Assembly (NCBI RefSeq): GCF_900090325.1 | Contig: NZ_FMHW01000002.1 | Location: 1,178,001-1,242,000, forward strand | Length of the DNA stretch: 64,000 nt | Direction of reading: 5' to 3' | Source: Micromonospora pallida | GTDB lineage: Bacteria; Actinomycetota; Actinomycetes; Mycobacteriales; Micromonosporaceae | Part shown: piece by piece, positions 41,097 through 50,337 of the stretch | How positions within the stretch are numbered: position 1 is the first letter of the stretch | Layout of the letters: each line of letters starts with the position of its first letter | Notes under the pieces: generated by a model | The model's input: the letters and a program-made list of their open reading frames with translations, nothing else | Database searches by the model: none | What the model was told of the DNA's origin: nothing | Made by a program: the position numbers and the translations under genes

Positions 41097-43184
41097 GTGC
41101 GCAGTATCCGCACGATCCGCAGATCCGCGCTGACGGCCGGGCTCACCGCCGCCACCCTCGTCCTGTCCACCCTGGTCGCCGGCCCCGCCCAGGCCGCCGA
41201 CGCCGTCTACGATCCGGTCCTCGAGACGCCCAGCCAGTCCCGGCTCGGCCTGGTCCTGACCGAGTACGCCAGCTTCCCGCAGTCGTCCCCCATCCCGGCG
41301 CCGACCGACCAGCGGCTCATGCGTACCGCCCGTATCAACACCATCATGGAACTGCCCGACGGCTCCGGCCGCCGTGCCGTGCCGGACCTCAACGGCCACC
41401 TCTACCTGGTCAGGGACGGCGTGCCGCAGGTCTACCTGGACGTCGCCGACACGTTCGCGCCGCAGTTCTTCTCCGGCCGCGGGCTCGGCCAGGGCTTCGG
41501 CTACGTCGCGTTCCACCCCGAGTTCGGCACCAACGGCCGCTTCTACACCATCCACACCGAACAGGCGTCGCTGGCCACCAAGGCGCCGGACTACGCCCAG
41601 GCCAACAGCATCTTCCACGGCGTGATCACCGAGTGGACGGCGACCGACCCGGCCGCCGACACGTTCTCCGGTACCCGCCGCGAGGTGCTGCGGATCGGCT
41701 TCGCCGGCCAGGTCCACGGCGTCCAGGAGATCAACTTCAACCCCACGGCGCGACCCGGCCAGCGTGACTACGGGGTGCTGTACCTGGCCGTCGGCGACGG
41801 CGGCACCGGCGTACGCAACACCGAGCCGCAGAACCTGGGCATGGTGCACGGCAAGCTGCTGCGCATCGACCCGCAGGGCACCGACTCGGCCAACGGGCAG
41901 TACGGCATCCCGACGGACAACCCGTTCGTCGGCCGGGCCGGCGCCCTGGGCGAGGTCTACGCGGTCGGGTTCCGCGACCCGCACCGGTTCAGCTGGGACC
42001 CGGCCACCGGCCGGATGTTCCTCGGCCACATCGGCGAGCACGCCATCGAGGCGATCTACGAGGTGCGCGCCGGTGACAACTTCGGCTGGAGCGAGCGGGA
42101 GGGCGCGTTCGTCTTCGACAAGACGGGGAGCGCCTGCGACAAGCTCCTGCCGCTGCCGGCGGACGACGCCCAGTACGGCTATACGTACCCGGTCGCGGCG
42201 TACGACCACAACCCGGCGCCCGGCTGGAACTGCACCGGCGACGTGGGTGTCGCGGTGGCCGGCGGGTTCGTCTACCGGGGCAACGAGCTGCCCGCGCTGA
42301 AGGGCAAGTACGTCTTCGGTGACCTGGTTGACGGGCAGGTCCTCTACACCGAGGCGAACGAGATGCGGCGCGGCCACGACCCGGCCACGATCCACCGCCT
42401 TGCGCTCTTCAACGCCGCCGGCGAGTCGGTGCGCATGCAGGACCTATCCGGCCCCGGTGCCGTGGGCAACCGGGAGCGGGTCGACCTGCGGTTCGGCACC
42501 GACGCCGCCGGTGCGCTTTACCTCCTCGCCAAGGCCAACGGGAAGGTCTGGAAGGTGACCGGCACCCGGGAGTTCGCGGACGGCGACGTCGGCGGCACCA
42601 AGCTGCACAAGCCCTCCGGCCCGGAGAGCTGGACGCCGGTCACCCCGTCGAAGTGGCAGTTCGACCGGGACGAGGTGATCCTCGCCGAGGCGGGCGTGAG
42701 CCGGCCCGGCCCGCGCCGTCCGTTCGAGTACGCGGTGGTGACCGACGGGCCGGAGTGGTCGTCCGTGGAGATCGAGGCCGATGTCCGGCTCGACACGCCG
42801 GTCGAGGTGAGCAACCGGGACGTGATCATCGTCTTCGGCTGGCGTTCGGACACCGAGTTCTACTACGCCCACCTGTCGACCGACAACACGATCCTGCCGC
42901 ACAACGGCATCTTCAAGGTGAACAACGCCGACCGGCAGCGCCTCGACTACCAGTGGAACGGCCGGTCGCGCGGCGCGAACCCGGCGATCGTCGACGCCGA
43001 CTGGCACAAGGTGCGCGTCGTGCACCTGCCGGCCACCGGCGAGATCGCGGTCTACGTCGACGGCAAGAAGGACCCGCTGATGACCGCGAAGGACACCACG
43101 TTCGGCTCCGGACGGGTCGGCTTCGGCTCGTTCGACAACATCGGCCGGCTGCGTCACCTGACGGTGACCGGAACCCCGGCCTGA
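41097..43184 (+). CDS. Secreted PQQ-type sugar dehydrogenase with C-terminal lectin-like domain
   Basis: 695 residues, GTG 41097 with GAAGGAG seven bases upstream. Signal peptide ending near PAQAADAVY. Residues 40-490 form the beta-propeller of the glucose/sorbosone dehydrogenase family: GRGLGQGFGYVAFHPEFG, YLAVGDGGTGVRNTEPQNLG, GKLLRIDPQGTD, VGFRDPHRFSWDPATG and AGDNFGWSEREGAF. These enzymes oxidise sugars with PQQ in the periplasm or outside. Residues 510-695 (VEIEADVRLDTPVEVSN, FYYAHLSTDN, WHKVRVVHLPATGEIAVYVD) form a concanavalin-like domain as in polysaccharide-active enzymes. It is likely the first oxidation step of the regulon; PQQ synthesis genes are not in the window. Confidence 0.87.
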   Translation: MRSIRTIRRSALTAGLTAATLVLSTLVAGPAQAADAVYDPVLETPSQSRLGLVLTEYASFPQSSPIPAPTDQRLMRTARINTIMELPDGSGRRAVPDLNGHLYLVRDGVPQVYLDVADTFAPQFFSGRGLGQGFGYVAFHPEFGTNGRFYTIHTEQASLATKAPDYAQANSIFHGVITEWTATDPAADTFSGTRREVLRIGFAGQVHGVQEINFNPTARPGQRDYGVLYLAVGDGGTGVRNTEPQNLGMVHGKLLRIDPQGTDSANGQYGIPTDNPFVGRAGALGEVYAVGFRDPHRFSWDPATGRMFLGHIGEHAIEAIYEVRAGDNFGWSEREGAFVFDKTGSACDKLLPLPADDAQYGYTYPVAAYDHNPAPGWNCTGDVGVAVAGGFVYRGNELPALKGKYVFGDLVDGQVLYTEANEMRRGHDPATIHRLALFNAAGESVRMQDLSGPGAVGNRERVDLRFGTDAAGALYLLAKANGKVWKVTGTREFADGDVGGTKLHKPSGPESWTPVTPSKWQFDRDEVILAEAGVSRPGPRRPFEYAVVTDGPEWSSVEIEADVRLDTPVEVSNRDVIIVFGWRSDTEFYYAHLSTDNTILPHNGIFKVNNADRQRLDYQWNGRSRGANPAIVDADWHKVRVVHLPATGEIAVYVDGKKDPLMTAKDTTFGSGRVGFGSFDNIGRLRHLTVTGTPA

Positions 43185-43189
43185 TCCGG

Positions 43190-43228
43190 CCCGGTGGGGA
43201 CGGCGGCAGGGCCGTCGTCCCCACCGGG
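43190..43228 (+). terminator. Strong hairpin between dehydrogenase and oxidoreductase genes
   Basis: A 17-base stem (43190-43206 with 43212-43228, one G-U pair) and a 5-base loop, starting 5 bases after the dehydrogenase stop. It should stop or attenuate transcription, so the three catabolic genes that follow may be expressed at a lower level or from their own promoter. Confidence 0.7.
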
Positions 43229-43293
43229 GACGGGCAGTGTGCGGCACCCGGCCGAACCGGGTACCGGAGATGACCCCTGAGGAGAGTAGGACG

Positions 43294-44448
43294 ATGACGG
43301 CACGTGTTCCGATCGGCATCGTGATGAATGGCGTGACCGGGCGGATGGGCTACCGGCAGCACCTGGTCCGATCGCTGCTGGCCATCCGCGAGCAGGGCGG
43401 CGTACCGCTGCGCGACGGGAGCCGGCTCTGGCCGGAACTCGTTCTGGTCGGGCGGAACGAGGCCAAGCTGCGCGACGTCGCGGCCCGGCACGGGTTGACC
43501 GACTGGACGACCGACCTGGACGCCGCGCTGGCGCGACCGGACGTCTCGATCTACTTCGACGCGCAGGTCACCAGCGAACGGGAGAAGGCCCTCCGGCTTG
43601 CCGTCGCGGCGGGCAAGCACATCTACACCGAGAAGCCCACCGCCACCACGCTGCACGGCGCGGTCGAGCTGGCGCGCGCCGCCGACGCGGCCGGGATACG
43701 GCACGGCGTGGTACAGGACAAGCTCTTCCTGCCCGGCCTGCGCAAGCTCGACCGGCTCGTGCGGGGCGGATTCTTTGGCCGGATCCTGTCGGTGCGCGGC
43801 GAGTTCGGCTACTGGGTCTTCGAGGGCGACTGGCAGGAGGCACAGCGGCCGAGCTGGAACTACCGGGCCGCCGACGGCGGCGGCATCGTCGTCGACATGT
43901 TCCCGCACTGGCACTACGTCCTGGAGCAGATCTTCTCGCCGGTCCGGGCGGTCACCGCCCACGTCACCACCCACATCCCGCGCCGGTGGGCCGAGGACGG
44001 TCAGCCCTACGAGGCGACCGCCGACGACGCCGCGTACGGGATCTTCGAGCTGGACGGTGGCGTCGTCGCCCAGATCAACTCCTCCTGGGCCGTCCGGGTG
44101 AACCGGGACGAGCTGGTCGAGTTCCAGGTCGACGGCACCGAGGGCAGCGCGGTCGCCGGGCTGCGTCGCTGCCGCGTCCAGCACCGGGCCACCACCCCGA
44201 AGCCGGTCTGGAACCCGGACCTGCCGTCCACCGACGACTTCCGCGCGCAGTGGCAGGAGGTGCCGGACAACGAGGTGTTCGACAACGGCTTCAAGGCGCA
44301 GTGGGAGATGTTCCTGCGGCACGTCGCCGAGGACGCCCCGTACACCTGGGACCTGTGGGCCGGCGCGCGCGGTGTGCAACTGGCCGAGCTGGGCCTCCAG
44401 TCGGCCCGGGAGGGCCGGCGCGTCGAGGTGACGGAGCTGCGGTCGTGA
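43294..44448 (+). CDS. Gfo/Idh/MocA-family oxidoreductase
   Basis: 384 residues, ATG 43294 with GAGGAG about 12 bases and AGTAGG about 5 bases upstream. The N-terminus has an unusual nucleotide loop, IGIVMNGVTGRMGYRQHL (GxxGRMG), then VSIYFDAQVTSEREKALRLA and HIYTEKPTATTL, where EKP holds the conserved Lys of the family. The central domain has IRHGVVQDKLFLPGLRKLDR and GGIVVDMFPHWHYVLEQIF, with the catalytic-type His. These NAD(P)-dependent enzymes oxidise sugars, 3-keto sugars or inositols. The gene is coupled to the next (GTGA). Confidence 0.9.
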   Translation: MTARVPIGIVMNGVTGRMGYRQHLVRSLLAIREQGGVPLRDGSRLWPELVLVGRNEAKLRDVAARHGLTDWTTDLDAALARPDVSIYFDAQVTSEREKALRLAVAAGKHIYTEKPTATTLHGAVELARAADAAGIRHGVVQDKLFLPGLRKLDRLVRGGFFGRILSVRGEFGYWVFEGDWQEAQRPSWNYRAADGGGIVVDMFPHWHYVLEQIFSPVRAVTAHVTTHIPRRWAEDGQPYEATADDAAYGIFELDGGVVAQINSSWAVRVNRDELVEFQVDGTEGSAVAGLRRCRVQHRATTPKPVWNPDLPSTDDFRAQWQEVPDNEVFDNGFKAQWEMFLRHVAEDAPYTWDLWAGARGVQLAELGLQSAREGRRVEVTELRS

Positions 44449-45596
44449 CCCGGACCGTCAACCTGCCCGACGGGCCGTTCACCCTCTCCGGGACCGGGCG
44501 CGAGCACCTCACGCCCGGCGTCCGCTTCACCAGCCGGGTCGCGTACGCCGCCGCGCACGTCGTCGCCGATCCCCGCGCGGAGAACGTGCCGGGCACACCG
44601 GCCGCCGTCGACTGGGACGCGACCCTGGCGTTCCGCCGGCACCTGTGGTCGTACGGGTTCGGCGTCGCCGAGGCGATGGACACCGCCCAGCGGGGCATGG
44701 GCATGGACTACCCGGCCGCGCGCGAACTGGTGCGGCGCTCGGCCGCGGCCGCCCGGGCCGAGGGGGGCGCGATCTGCGCCGGTGTCGCCACCGACCAGTT
44801 GCCGGCCGGCCCGGCCTCGCTCGACGAGATCCGCAAGGCGTACGCCGAGCAGCTCGCCGACGTGCAGGAGGCCGGCGCCCGGCCGGTGCTCATGTGCAGC
44901 CGCCACCTGGCCGCTGCGGCCCGGTCCGCCGACGACTACCTCGACATCTACGGCCGGCTGCTGGCCGACGCCGACGGCCCGGTGGTGCTGCACTGGCTCG
45001 GCCCGGCGTTCGACCCGGCGCTCACCGGCTACTGGGGCGACGCCGATCCGGTGCGCGCCGCGGAGACCGTGGTCGCGCTGATCGACACGCACCCGAGCCG
45101 GGTCGACGGCATCAAACTGTCGCTGCTCGACGAGGACTTCGAGGTCGCGCTGCGTCGACGCCTGCCCGCCGGGGTACGGCTCTACACCGGCGACGACTTC
45201 AACTACCCGGCCCTGATTCGGGGCGACGGCGAGGGCCACTCCGACGCGCTGCTCGGCGTCCTCGCCGCGATCGCGCCCCCGGCCGCCGCCGCGCTGCGCG
45301 CGCTCGACACCGGTGACCTGGCGACGTACGACCGGATCCTGGCCCCCACGCTGCCGCTCGCCCGGCACCTGTTCGGTGCCCCGACCTTCTACTACAAGAC
45401 CGGCATCGTGTTCCTGGCCTGGCTCGCCGGTCACCAGGACCACTTCACGATGGTCGGCGGTCTCCAGTCGGGACGGTCGCCGGTGCACCTGGGCCGGCTG
45501 CTGCGGCTGGCCGACGCGGCCGGGCTGCTGCCCGACGCCGAGCTGGCCGCGCACCGCGCGCGGGCGTTCATGACCACGGCGGGGGTGGCGCAGTGA
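44445..45596 (+). CDS. DUF993 protein (dihydrodipicolinate-synthase-like)
   Basis: 383 residues from GTG 44445, overlapping the preceding stop. A TIM barrel related to the DapA family and assigned by memory to DUF993: VDWDATLAFRRHLWSYGFGV, AEAMDTAQRGMGMDYPAARE, GPVVLHWLGPAFDPALTGYW, VDGIKLSLLDEDFEVALRRR (Lys of IKLS stands where the Schiff-base Lys of DapA lies) and LYTGDDFNYPALIRGDGEGH. An aldolase-type cleavage of a sugar acid or keto sugar is a reasonable inference. It is between an oxidoreductase and a sugar isomerase in the same transcription unit. Confidence 0.85.
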   Translation: MTRTVNLPDGPFTLSGTGREHLTPGVRFTSRVAYAAAHVVADPRAENVPGTPAAVDWDATLAFRRHLWSYGFGVAEAMDTAQRGMGMDYPAARELVRRSAAAARAEGGAICAGVATDQLPAGPASLDEIRKAYAEQLADVQEAGARPVLMCSRHLAAAARSADDYLDIYGRLLADADGPVVLHWLGPAFDPALTGYWGDADPVRAAETVVALIDTHPSRVDGIKLSLLDEDFEVALRRRLPAGVRLYTGDDFNYPALIRGDGEGHSDALLGVLAAIAPPAAAALRALDTGDLATYDRILAPTLPLARHLFGAPTFYYKTGIVFLAWLAGHQDHFTMVGGLQSGRSPVHLGRLLRLADAAGLLPDAELAAHRARAFMTTAGVAQ

Positions 45597-46396
45597 AGCG
45601 GTTCGCGCTCAACTCGGCGACGACGAAGCGGTGGCCCCTGCCGGACCTCGTCGCCGGCTGCGTCGACGCCGGGGTGTCCGGGGTGGGGCTGTGGCGGGAG
45701 GACCTGGCCGCGTACGGGGTCGAGCCGGCCGCGGCGCTGGTGCGGGACGCGGGCCTGACCGTCACGTCGCTGTGCCGCGGCGGGTTCTTCAGCACCCCCG
45801 GATGGCTCGACGAGAACCGGCGTGCCATCGACGAGGCGGCGGCGGTGGGCGCGCCGGAGCTGGTGCTGGTCTCCGGCGGTCTGCCCGACGGCAGCCGGGA
45901 CATCGACGGTGCCCGGGGGCACGTGCGGGACGCGATCGGCGAGTTGGTGCCGTACGCCCGCGCCGCGGGGGTCCGGCTCGCCCTGGAGCCGCTGCACCCG
46001 ATGTTCTGTTCCGACCGATGCGTGGTCGCCAGTCTCGGTCAGGCCCTGGACCTCGTCGCGCCGTATCCGGCGGAGACGGTGGGCGTCGTCGTCGACACGT
46101 ACCACCTCTGGTGGGACGACCAGGTGTGGGCGCAGATCGCGCGGGCCGGCCGGGAGGGCCGGATCGCCTGCTTCCAGATCGCCGACTGGGTGACGCCGCT
46201 GCCGGCGGGGGTGCTGCTCGGTCGGGGGCTGCCCGGCAACGGCTGCGTCGATCTGCGCCGCTTCCGGGAGGCCGTGGACGCGGCCGGCTACACCGGACCG
46301 GTGGAGGTGGAGGTCTTCGCCGAGGAGGTGTGGGCCCGGCCTGGCCGGGAGGTGCTCGACGAGGCCGTCGCCGGCTACCTCACGCACGTCGCCTGA
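45593..46396 (+). CDS. Sugar phosphate isomerase/epimerase (AP-endonuclease-2-like TIM barrel)
   Basis: 267 residues from GTG 45593, overlapping the DUF993 stop. Family features: FALNSATTKRW at the N-terminus, GLWREDLAAYG, VTSLCRGGFFSTPG, LALEPLHPMFCSDRCVVAS (metal-binding Glu), VGVVVDTYHLWWDD (metal-binding Asp/His) and VEVEVFAEEVWARPG. These enzymes isomerise or dehydrate sugars and inosose. It ends the catabolic operon; a hairpin follows. Confidence 0.88.
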   Translation: MKRFALNSATTKRWPLPDLVAGCVDAGVSGVGLWREDLAAYGVEPAAALVRDAGLTVTSLCRGGFFSTPGWLDENRRAIDEAAAVGAPELVLVSGGLPDGSRDIDGARGHVRDAIGELVPYARAAGVRLALEPLHPMFCSDRCVVASLGQALDLVAPYPAETVGVVVDTYHLWWDDQVWAQIARAGREGRIACFQIADWVTPLPAGVLLGRGLPGNGCVDLRRFREAVDAAGYTGPVEVEVFAEEVWARPGREVLDEAVAGYLTHVA

Positions 46397-46404
46397 GCGG
46401 ACGC

Positions 46405-46433
46405 ACGGCCCGCCCGGTCTCCGGTCGGGCCGT
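46405..46433 (+). terminator. Terminator hairpin of the catabolic operon
   Basis: ACGGCCCG and CGGGCCGT arms with an inner CCGG/CCGG stem, separated by one-base bulges, and a 3-base loop. It starts 9 bases after the isomerase stop. Confidence 0.7.
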
Positions 46434-46685
46434 CGGTCAGGACCGGCCCAGGCGGGGCCGGGTGGGTCCGGCCGCTGTGGCGATTACTCGTGGCCTCCGT
46501 GGTGATCGTGCCGGTATGGTGGCCGGGCCGGCCGTGGGACTTGCGTGCGACTTCCGGAACCCGCCTCTGAAGCGATGCTTCGCAGTTCGTGCCTTCATTC
46601 CCCGGCCGGCCTCTGGGTCACCCGTCGAGGAAGCTGGGTCGCGGTCGTGTCGCTGTCGGAGCAGGTCGCGTGCGAGGACGTGGTC

Positions 46686-48080
46686 ATGTTCGTCAACGCG
46701 GCGATCGCCTCCACGGCTCAGCACGAGTTCCACAGTCGCGCCGGCGCGCAGCGGATGTCGCTGGACTTCCTGCACGAGTACGTGCTGGGCAACTACCGGG
46801 ATCTCTACGCGGCGACGGCGGCCCTGGACATCAACCATCTCAACGCGGCGATGGTCGTGACGAACCTGCTGCGCACCGCGTCGACCGCGAGCCCCGGGCA
46901 GCGGGCGGTCGAGGGGCGGCTGATCGCCGCGCGGCTGCGGCTACTGCCGCCCCAACGGGTGTACTCCGTGTTCCGTGAACTACGCCGGCTGGGCGTCAAC
47001 AACCGGCGTACCAGGGCGATCGTGCGTGACTGGGTGGCTGGCCGGCCGGATCCCGCGTTCGACGCGGTCAAGTACCGCCGGTCGCTGTCCGTCGCGGCCC
47101 GCCACGCGCACCTGCCGCTGCCCGGCGAGGTGGGTACCGCGCTGTTCGACTGGCGTCGCCCCAGGCGGTACGAGACGCTGATCCTGGAGACGTGGCGGCG
47201 CGCCCACTACGAACAGCGCGCGCTGTACGAGCTGCCCTACACGGTCGCCGAGGGACTCGCCGCCCAACAGGGAATCGACCGGGCCCGCTTCCTGACCGGC
47301 ATCGCGCCGAAGCTCACCGACGGCGAACGGCTGCGGTTGCAGTCGGCCGCCGCACGGCACAAGGTCGGCGCAATCGCCATGGACCTCGCCACCGCGCCAC
47401 TGACCCGTCTCGCCGTCTACGTGCTGTCGCTGTCCCGGCCGGAGCGGAACCGGCGCCGCGAGGAGTTGACCGGTGCGCTGCGGACGGCCGCCCGGCGCGC
47501 CGCCCGTCGACAGGCGGGCTCGTGGGGCCGGGTCGTGGCGGTCCTCGACGACAGCTATTCCGCCGCCGGATCCGGGGTGAAACGTCGCCGGCCCCTCGCC
47601 GTCGCCCTCGCCACCCACTACCTGCTGGAGGCGCTCGCCACCGAGTACACCGGACTGTGGCTGAACCACCGCGGCGACCCGCTGCTGGTGCACCCCATCG
47701 GAGCGACCGGGCTCGGTGAACGCATCCTCGACGGCCTCGAACAGCGACCCGAGCGACTCGTCATCGTCTCCGACGGCTGGGACAACGCCCCGCCCGGACA
47801 GGCCGCCGAGGTGCTCCGGGTGTGGCGTACCCGTCTCGACCCCCACCGGCGCACGAGCATTGTGCACCTCAACCCGGTCTACGACGCCGACACCTTCGAC
47901 GTACGGCGCCTCGCTCCCGGTGTGGCCAGCGTCGGCGTGCGCGACGCCGAGGACGTAACGGCCCTCGTCGAGCTGGCCCGCTTCGCCACCGGCGGTGCCG
48001 GCTTCGACGAGCTGCGCCGCCACCTCGCCGACCGGGTGGACCGGTTTCTCAGCGATTCTGGTGGGCCGGAGTCGCCATGA
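46686..48080 (+). CDS. TROVE/vWA-like protein (Ro60-type architecture)
   Basis: 464 residues from ATG 46686, which has GAGG eight bases upstream; a GTG at 46647 is possible. Residues 1-270 are helical, HEAT-like (FVNAAIASTAQHEFHSRAG, MSLDFLHEYVLGNYRDLYAA, RVYSVFRELRRLGVNNRRTR), similar in layout to the RNA-binding ring of TROVE proteins. Residues 280-440 form a von Willebrand A domain: VVAVLDDSYSAAGSG carries the DxSxS metal site (Asp288, Ser290, Ser292), and VIVSDGWDN supplies the later Asp. Ro60-type proteins bind Y-like RNAs and misfolded RNA. The next gene overlaps by ATGA. The assignment is by architecture, not close identity. Confidence 0.7.
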   Translation: MFVNAAIASTAQHEFHSRAGAQRMSLDFLHEYVLGNYRDLYAATAALDINHLNAAMVVTNLLRTASTASPGQRAVEGRLIAARLRLLPPQRVYSVFRELRRLGVNNRRTRAIVRDWVAGRPDPAFDAVKYRRSLSVAARHAHLPLPGEVGTALFDWRRPRRYETLILETWRRAHYEQRALYELPYTVAEGLAAQQGIDRARFLTGIAPKLTDGERLRLQSAAARHKVGAIAMDLATAPLTRLAVYVLSLSRPERNRRREELTGALRTAARRAARRQAGSWGRVVAVLDDSYSAAGSGVKRRRPLAVALATHYLLEALATEYTGLWLNHRGDPLLVHPIGATGLGERILDGLEQRPERLVIVSDGWDNAPPGQAAEVLRVWRTRLDPHRRTSIVHLNPVYDADTFDVRRLAPGVASVGVRDAEDVTALVELARFATGGAGFDELRRHLADRVDRFLSDSGGPESP

Positions 48081-49273
48081 CCACCACCGCACCCGTGGAC
48101 CGGATCGACCTGACCGGGCTGACCGTCGCCCCCGACCAGACGTGGGGCGCGGTACGCCTCGTGCCGCTGCTGCGGCCCGTACCCATCACGGATCTGCGCC
48201 TGCACGCCCGCCTCCACGACCCCGACGAGCTGTCGATCGTCCACACCGGCCCGCGCAGCGCGTACGTCTCCTATGTGCCCCACGCGTTCGTGGCGAGCTG
48301 GACCACGGACGACACGCCCGCCGCCGCCTACGGCACCCAGCTACGCGACCCCGCCGCGTCCGGTGAGCCCAGCGGCATCCGGCTGGCGTTCCGGCGACGC
48401 ATGGCCCGCCGGGACGGCAAGCAGCGGCTCCGTTTCCTGCCGCTGCACCTGGCGATGGAGGGTTACCTCGCCCTACAGTTCGGCGGGCCGTCCATCGCCT
48501 GGCAGGAGTGGACCCGTCACGCCGTCACCCGTGGCCTGTCCCCGCGCGTCGAGGCCAGCTACACCGGCACCGCCATTCCCGGCCTCGAGGATGCGCTGCG
48601 CATCTTCGAGATCCACCCTGACCAGTGCGGAATGGTGCTCTACGTCGCCGACACTCTTGCTGCCGCGTTCGTCGTCAGCCACCCCGACGACTACCGCGCC
48701 CTGCACCCGACCCTGCTACAGGACTTCTACGGCGAGCTGCTCTTCCAGTACGCCCACCTGTACCCGGCAGCGCCCAGCTTCACCGCCCGCCTCGACGACA
48801 CCGCCGTCGCCAGCGTCGCCGATCTGCGCGCACAGCTCGCCCAGGCTCGCGCCGACTGGGCGGCCCTCCACACCGTCATGGCCGGCGGGCTCCTCGCGGA
48901 CGAACGCCGTACGGTCACGCCGGTGTACCGGATGGGGCGCTTCACCCTGTCCCGCTTTCTACCGGCTTTCGACCCCGACACCGAGAATCACATCGGCGAA
49001 ACGATCACCGACGACACCGGCCAACTCGCCTACCTCAAGACGTTCCGGCTGTCGGCCGCCCAGACCCGCCGTGGGCACCTGCTGTCCCAACTCGCCGCCC
49101 ACGACTGGGACCTCGACGCCACCGCCACCGCTCTCGGCACCGACCGCCGAGGAATCACGCTACGGCTGGCCAACGCCGGCTTCGGCCACCTGCTCCGACC
49201 CGACATCATCGACGCCTGCCGCAACCACGCCCGAAAGCTACGCAACCAGGCGACGAGATCGCAGCGTGGGTGA
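48077..49273 (+). CDS. ARPP-2-like partner of the TROVE/vWA-like protein
   Basis: 398 residues, ATG 48077 overlapping the preceding stop, so the two proteins are made together. Residues 10-180 (IDLTGLTVAPDQTWGAVRLV, PLLRPVPITDLRLHARLHDP, LRFLPLHLAMEGYLALQFGG) resemble the ARPP-2 domain described in predicted conflict and RNA-related systems, as far as I recall. Residues 180-270 include GLEDALRIFEIHPDQCGMVL and LQDFYGELLFQYAHLYPAAP. The C-terminal 130 residues (TRRGHLLSQLAAHDWDLDAT and ALGTDRRGITLRLANAGFGH) look like a Fis-type or similar helix-turn-helix. A nucleic-acid-linked role for the pair is inferred. Confidence 0.65.
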   Translation: MTTTAPVDRIDLTGLTVAPDQTWGAVRLVPLLRPVPITDLRLHARLHDPDELSIVHTGPRSAYVSYVPHAFVASWTTDDTPAAAYGTQLRDPAASGEPSGIRLAFRRRMARRDGKQRLRFLPLHLAMEGYLALQFGGPSIAWQEWTRHAVTRGLSPRVEASYTGTAIPGLEDALRIFEIHPDQCGMVLYVADTLAAAFVVSHPDDYRALHPTLLQDFYGELLFQYAHLYPAAPSFTARLDDTAVASVADLRAQLAQARADWAALHTVMAGGLLADERRTVTPVYRMGRFTLSRFLPAFDPDTENHIGETITDDTGQLAYLKTFRLSAAQTRRGHLLSQLAAHDWDLDATATALGTDRRGITLRLANAGFGHLLRPDIIDACRNHARKLRNQATRSQRG

Positions 49274-49320
49274 GGAGCGCCTGGCCGCCGCCTCGACGAC
49301 CGCCCTGGCCGATGTTCGGC

Positions 49321-50211
49321 TCACGCCGTCCGGCCCCGACCGGCCTCGGCTGGAGCACGTCGCCGGCTGACCAGGTAACCGAAGACGGCGGCGGTGAAGA
49401 ACATGACGATGCCGTAGACGGCGGCCGGGATCGCGATCTCGGTACTGTCCAGCAGTGCCGGGCTGATCGCGATGGTGATGGCCAACGTGCTGTTGTGAAT
49501 GCCGACCTCCATACCGGCGGCGATCGACTCCCGCCGGCCGACGCCGGCCAGCCTCGGTACGCCGTACCCGATCAGCAGGCTGATCACGTTGAAGGCCAGC
49601 ACCACCGCGCCGACCGCGAGGAAGTAGTCGGCGAGGTTCGCCCGTTCCTTGAGCACCGCCCCGAGGATCACCGCGACCAGCACGACCACCGAGAGGATCT
49701 TCACCGGGCGGCCGAGTCGGTCGGCGACCCTGGGAAACCGCGACCGTAGGGCCATCCCGAGGGCGACCGGCACCAGCACGATCGCGAAGACCTGGAGCAC
49801 CTTGTCGAACTGGAGTCCGATCGATGCCGCGTCACCGAGGAAGTGATCCGCCGACAGGTTCACCACCACGGGCAGGGTGACCACGGCGAGCACCGAGTTG
49901 ACCGCGGTGAGCGTGACGTTGACGGCGACGTGGCCACCGAAAAGGTGGCTGTAGAGGTTGGCGGTGGTCCCGCCGGGCGAGGCGGCGAGCAGCATCATGC
50001 CGACGGCCAGCTCGGGCCGGAGCCCGAAGAGCAGGACCAGACCGAAGCAGAGCGCCGGCAGCAGCAGCACCTGGCAGCCGAGGGCGATGAGCACCAGCCT
50101 CGGATACGCCGCCACCCGCCGGAAGTCACCGATGGTGAGGCCCAACCCGAGTCCGAGCATGACGATGCCGAGCGCGACCGGCAACCCGACCGTCGTCAAC
50201 CAGGAGTCCAT
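49321..50211 (-). CDS. Bile acid:sodium symporter family transporter
   Basis: 296 residues from ATG 50211 (ATG 50247 is an alternative; neither has a clear Shine-Dalgarno sequence). About nine to ten membrane helices. BASS-family markers: LGLGLTIGDFRRVAAYPRLV, MLLAASPGGTTANLYSHLFG (crossover motif with Gly-Gly-Thr), VNVTLTAVNSVLAVVTLPVV and AAGMEVGIHNSTLAITIAIS (the ExGxQN-type motif). Bacterial relatives move organic acids, pantoate and other anions with Na+. The C-terminal RRRAPAEAGRGR is cytoplasmic. It is convergent with the ARPP-2-like gene. Confidence 0.9.
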   Translation of the reverse strand: MDSWLTTVGLPVALGIVMLGLGLGLTIGDFRRVAAYPRLVLIALGCQVLLLPALCFGLVLLFGLRPELAVGMMLLAASPGGTTANLYSHLFGGHVAVNVTLTAVNSVLAVVTLPVVVNLSADHFLGDAASIGLQFDKVLQVFAIVLVPVALGMALRSRFPRVADRLGRPVKILSVVVLVAVILGAVLKERANLADYFLAVGAVVLAFNVISLLIGYGVPRLAGVGRRESIAAGMEVGIHNSTLAITIAISPALLDSTEIAIPAAVYGIVMFFTAAVFGYLVSRRRAPAEAGRGRTA

Positions 50212-50337
50212 TCGCGAATTGTGCTGGTCGGCACGGCCGGGCGACATCGGCCGTATCGCTGGTTCTCGATTGATATCTGATCGGCGCGCAGCACCCGGAG
50301 TTCGCGACCTCCGAGGCGGGTTGGCTCCACGCGTCGG

